Of a DNA stretch of 64,000 bases, positions 59,865-64,000 are shown piece after piece (positions within the stretch are counted from its first letter, which is position 1; each line of letters begins with the position of its first letter). Position numbers and translations under genes: made by a program. The notes under the pieces are model-generated. The model had not been told where the DNA came from. It did no database searches and saw only the letters and a list, made by a program, of their open reading frames with translations. This DNA comes from Clitopilus passeckerianus (lineage: Eukaryota > Basidiomycota > Agaricomycetes > Agaricales > Entolomataceae). Where the stretch lies: NCBI GenBank assembly GCA_944990035.1, contig CALYLX010000153.1:124001-188000 (forward strand). The letters run 5' to 3'.

Positions 59865-62800
59865 ATGGCTCCCATCTCAGCGAAGCTTGATTTTCGCAAG
59901 CTGCTCATCACCTCAACGCTGCATGGGTCACCGGGCGCCCACAACAATGCTAGATCCCCTCCGGAGCGAAGCCTTCAATCATCGGACGGGTTTGTCACGA
60001 CAGCGGTGCCAGCAGCAAATACGGCCGCTCTAATCGCTAAGGACGTCGCCGAGACGTTCTCAAACGTTCCATACATCAAGGCCATAGCAGGCGTAATAGC
60101 TCAGCTTGCTAAGATTCAGGACGTGCGTTATTTTTGTTCCATATCCTCTCTCTCAAGATGCTAACTCTTTCTATAGGAAGTTCGCCTTCACAAACGTCGG
60201 TGCAATGAACTCCTTGAAAAGGTGTTCCTGCGCTCGCGAGTCGTGCTTGAGAACCTACTCGAGATCAAAGCAATGGTCGAAGAACACGAATTCAAGAAAC
60301 TTTCAGAACATCTTTCCAGCTACCATGAGTAGGTTGCATTCTCGCCTTCCTTGGTTTACTATACTCAATTGACATCTTTAACTTAGGCTGCTTGAGCAAA
60401 TATTCGCTCTCGTCACCAAACTCACGAAACGAAGCACCTTCAGCCGAATCATGGATAGAGGCCTTGATGAGCTCAACGAAATGGACCGCCGAATTGACAG
60501 CTACGCAGACGATATTCTCCTCGTAAGTTGCTCTCAAATTTTCCATCGTGTTCCGGTCTTAACCTGTGCGCCTGTAGAGCAACTCGATGGCCCAACTACG
60601 ACATCTCATCAAGAAAGGACCAAGCTCCCTCTTACCGTACGTGATTCCTCATAAGCCAACAGCCGACTCTAATATAAGTTTTTTTACAGAGTACCCAAGC
60701 CAGAACCTGAACCATTCGCCTATGTCCTCCCTCCCACACCCCTCCATCTTGTTGGCCGCGAGACGGAGAGAACCTACCTCCTTACCACTCTCCTCGGCTC
60801 CTCTTCAACCGACCCCACCGCTAGCCACAACCCGAATCCCAAAGCCGCCATCACCATCCTGGGTCCAGGTGGAATCGGCAAGACCACACTGGTCACATCC
60901 ATCCTCCATGATGCCGAAATCACCACGGCCTTCCCTCAACGATACTTCATCTCCTTTGAGGGTTTGACGACCCTTGAAGCCGTTTATGCTGCATTTGCCG
61001 CCACATTTGGTTTAAAGCCCGACTTAGAACAGACCTCGAGCCAACAGCTGCTCACCGCAATTCTGGAACATCTCAAGAAGGACAGGAGTTTCCTAGTTCT
61101 GGACAATTTCGAGTCCTTCTGGGAACCTCCATCCACGCGACGAAAAGCCGAAGAAACGCTACAGTACCTCGCAGGTCTTGAGACCGTATCCATGGTGGTT
61201 ACGATGAGAGGCACCCAACGTCCTCGAGGCGTTAATTGGAGCCAGCCTTTCATGGAGCCTTTGAAACCCTTGACCATGGACAGGAGTCGGGAGTTGATGG
61301 GTCAGATTTCTGGGATCGGAGATGAGGAGGCCGAATACGCAAACAAACTTCTTGACGCAGTGGAAGGCCTTCCACTTGCCATAACCATCCTCTCTTACCT
61401 CCTTCAAGACGGAAACGAAACCCCCCAGTCGCTCTGGGAGCGTTGGTGCCGCGAGCAAACCCGGATGATCGAGGATCTGGGCCCTGGAGGTGCGCTTGGG
61501 GATCGCCTGTCAAAACTGGACATATCAATTGAAGTGTCGCTCAACAGTCCGCGGGTGAACGCGAACCCGGAAGCGAGGGTCATACTCTCTGCGTTGGCGA
61601 TTCTTCCGGATGGGATATCGGGTGGAAGTGGATGGGTTCAGGAGCTTCAGGGGAGGCTTGATGCGCTGGATGATTCGTCGAAGATAGCAATCAATCTCAG
61701 GAAATGCACTACCACCCTGTTGAATGTGTCACTCCTCTCCACCGACAAATCCACTACGCCGCCTCGCTTCAAGCTGCTGTCGCCCATCCGACAGTATTGT
61801 TTTGCGAACCTTCCCCCTCACGCTCCCTCTACTGTATCCGGCGCGACCGATGAGGCCCATCAAATCGATGCAGTGCACTACGAGCGGGCAGTGTTGGCAG
61901 TGGTAGAGCTGTACGCCACCTTCGCGGTAGAAAGCTCGCACGAGGCGATGAGCGAGGTCCACATGAGGATGGTCCCGGAGGTCAACAACCTTAGGGCTAT
62001 TTTAGAGCTGGCTTTCTCACCAGCGTGCAGAATCCGGATTCAGGCTTACGGGTGTACCACCGAGAAGGACCAGGGAGAACGGTGGAAGCAAGAGAGACAA
62101 AGGCTCAAGGTTCTCGTCGTCGCAGCCATAGTGTACACCAATTGGACCATCTTCCTCGGTGTAGCTATGACGGATACAGAGATTTTGAACAAAGCGATCG
62201 ACTTTTGTGATCGTTGGGTCCCCACACCTCTGCCCTCCACTTCCCTCGAACTTCCTACCACAAGTCCCGCCCCAACCCCAAACCTTCATCTTCTCCTCAA
62301 AGCCGACGCACTCCAGATCCTCGGCAAATTGAATCTTGCCCGCGACCAACCCTTGCTCGCCATCGAATTCACCACCCAAGCTCGCGCCCTCCATCACCAA
62401 CTAGATAATGCTCCATGCGAGGCCCAAGATCTTCAGGACCTTGCTTTGGCGTACACCAAGCTCTCACGACGGGGAGAAGCTGAAGGGGCTTTGAATGACG
62501 CCGTCGGGTTGTTCAGTCAGGAAGGAGACAGATACGGGGAGGCGGGAGCTTCGAGGCAGTTGGGGGAATTGTACCTTAATTGGTACGATGCGGCCGCTTC
62601 GGAGTCGGCTGGCGATGGTGGTGGCGAAGAACTGTTGGAGAAAGCAGAGAAGGTGCTGGAGAGGAGTTTGGAGGTCGACCGGGAGATGAACAGAGACTCC
62701 AGTCTCAGCACCCTTGAGAGGGTTAACAGCCGAACGCACGAAGCTACCGACCTTGCGCTCCTCGCACGTGTCTACGAAGCTCGGGAGAAGCCCGAGGATG

Positions 62801-63153
62801 CAGAACGTGTTATGCTTGATGCCTTACACCTTGTCCAAGCTGCCAATCAGGCTCCCACCAATGAACAACCGTCGACAGGCCCGAATCGAGGAAATAGCGA
62901 CAGAGACAGACTCGGGGAGTCGGGGATCATGATACGACTCGGACTCTTTTATATGAAGAGGGGAAGATGGGATGAGGCGATGAAATGGACAACAGAGGGG
63001 ATGGAGTTGGCAGAGGCAGCAGGCGTTGGTGGGACGTTGAAGCAGATGTTGGATGGTGTAAAGGCCTTGGCTCTGGGCGGCGACAAAGAGGATGAGAATG
63101 ACAGGGAGAACATCGCCGAGGCAAGTGAAGGAGGACATCCCCCGGTATCTTAG
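59865..63153 (+). CDS. NLR7: helical domain, diverged NB-ARC, long TPR region, 1022 aa
   Basis: Exons 59865-60122, 60177-60328, 60387-60522, 60578-60636 and 60690-63153 total 3069 bases in frame. It opens MAPISAKLDFRKLLITSTLH and shows NVPYIKAIAGVIAQLAKIQD, EVRLHKRRCNELLEKVFLRS and DRGLDELNEMDRRIDSYADD. NB-ARC: GPGGIGKT, FLVLDNFESFWEPPSTRRKA, TMRGTQRPRG, GLPLAITILSYLLQD. It has insertions relative to the paralogues: a Ser/Pro/Asn-rich stretch before the P-loop, extra residues after the winged-helix part (APSTVSGATDEAHQIDAVHY) and a Pro/Thr-rich loop before the TPRs (PLPSTSLELPTTSPAPTPNL). It is the most diverged member. The reading frame is intact throughout. Confidence 0.88.
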
Positions 63154-63422
63154 GTGTCAGAGCGGATAGAGTAATATGAAACGCGCACAAACTACAGTAT
63201 ATGGCGATTGATACACATGCGATATAACACTGTCTGAATCGGTTGTCATCATCTGGGCTCAGTTGGGTTTGCTTTTACGGATTTCTGATCAATGGAATTA
63301 GAAATCCTACGGTCACTTGATCAAATCAACCATTAAATTGACCACAACAATACTTAAAACATCCAATCTTGGCCTGATGTTCTGTCGTTCACCTTCCAGC
63401 AATTCGTTGGAGCTGTTAGTAT
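63154..63422. other. short intergenic region
   Basis: 269 bases between the NLR7 stop and the next start on the same strand; AT-rich, no gene. Confidence 0.5.
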
Positions 63423-64000
63423 ATGGCTTCGGCTACGATTGACATCCGGTCGCCGTCTGGATTGGAACATTTAATGGACCAATCGTTACAACCAGAGTAT
63501 ACTGACGTCGTCAGGTGAGAATTGGGTCAACAAGGACACCACCAAAAGCAGACTGACTGGTCAGTTCTGCAGCCAGAACAGAGGCGGCGTGAGCGTACGT
63601 GGCGGTAGATTCGACAACTCGGCAAATGCGAACAACCACGTCTCTTTCCATATCGCCCCGGGTGTGAGAGGTACGTCCATCTTATACGAAGCGCTGGACT
63701 CGTGCCTCACTTAAGATTATGAATTCACAGGACGCAGCGGTAGCGATGCTACTGTAACCCCCGATACCTTGCAACTCGAGAATCCAAGTCAGACGTACAC
63801 TCGTTTGCTTCTACCAAAGCACGGATACCCTCTCTTCGAGCCAGAGCCACCAAGCTGGCTGCCCAGTCTATGCCAATCCAATGGCGTCTGCATCGGGGAT
63901 GTGGGTATCGTGGATCACCACGAAGGCTTCTTTGAAACGTTCTTCAACATCTGTCTTCCAGCGGACCATCCTATTAACAGAGGGCGTGTACCCGAAGATT
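63423..64000 (+). CDS. hypothetical protein, 5' part only, runs off the window
   Basis: Exons 63423-63514, 63573-63670 and 63731 onward stay in frame to the window end. The protein starts MASATIDIRSPSGLEHLMDQ, then has GGVSVRGGRFDNSANANNHV in exon 2 and, in exon 3, GYPLFEPEPPSWLP, GVCIGDVGIVDHHEGFFETF and FNICLPADHPINRGRVPED. I recognise the exon-3 block from a large family of agaricomycete hypothetical proteins. From memory, these often begin with a short Gly/Asn-rich motif like the one in exon 2, of a kind also found at the N-termini of fungal NLR-type proteins. No function is known to me. Confidence 0.75.

Noticed and set aside
1..64000. CRISPR arrays, bacterial operons, rRNA genes
   Set aside because: No regularly spaced repeats, bacterial-style gene packing or rRNA signatures were seen; the spliced genes and LTR elements show fungal DNA.

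Overview
This window looks like nuclear DNA from a basidiomycete, most likely an Agaricomycete. The evidence is short GT-AG introns of about 45-60 bases, Tf1/sushi-like chromodomain Ty3/gypsy retrotransposons, a DUF6570-type Helitron protein, an F-box-like gene, and a family of NB-ARC/TPR proteins with an N-terminal helical domain that I recognise from mushroom-forming fungi. All multi-exon models were built by hand from splice sites. Almost all close exactly in frame, which supports both the models and the base accuracy of the unique regions.

Bases 1 to about 28,200 are dominated by mobile DNA. A Ty3/gypsy element (1-4417, cut by the window's left edge) has an open pol and a frameshifted third ORF. 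It is inserted in a Helitron Rep/helicase gene, of which only the N-terminal part remains (4418-5997, minus). A 13-exon gene of unknown function lies just upstream of that Helitron ORF on the same strand (6282-8688, minus). Next come two related hypothetical genes (9535-10801 and 18168-19346, plus). They are separated by a complete second gypsy element (10938-18149, minus) with identical 465-base LTRs and a GATGG target duplication. It also carries at least eight single-base deletions in gag-pol. A compact minus-strand group follows: an F-box-like gene (19392-20336) and two related hypothetical genes (20527-21864). Then comes a Helitron with an intact 1385-residue HUH-Rep/Pif1-type helicase gene (23816-28140). 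A lysine-rich, possibly OB-fold protein gene (22629-23749) precedes it by 66 bases.

Bases 29,549 to 63,153 form a cluster of seven NLR-type (STAND) genes on both strands. Each has an NB-ARC nucleotide-binding domain and C-terminal TPRs. Six share a five-exon layout: exon 2 is 152-155 bases, exon 3 is always 136 bases, and exons 2-3 encode a helical module that resembles the HeLo/MLKL-type four-helix bundle. The seventh (37639-39921) replaces that module with a short Asn/Val/Ile/Gly motif and a Gly/Ser linker, reminiscent of amyloid-type NLR N-termini. The spaces between the NLR genes are long and hold decayed exon-like repeats, a second copy of the Helitron 3'-terminal hairpin, and a short dispersed repeat.

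The right edge holds the start of a hypothetical gene (63423 onward, plus). Its N-terminus carries another Gly/Asn-rich motif of the kind seen in fungal NLR-associated proteins. If the domain readings are right, the right half is an innate-immunity or incompatibility locus: paralogous sensors with diversified TPRs and at least two effector-domain types. The left half is the transposon-rich DNA such loci often sit in.
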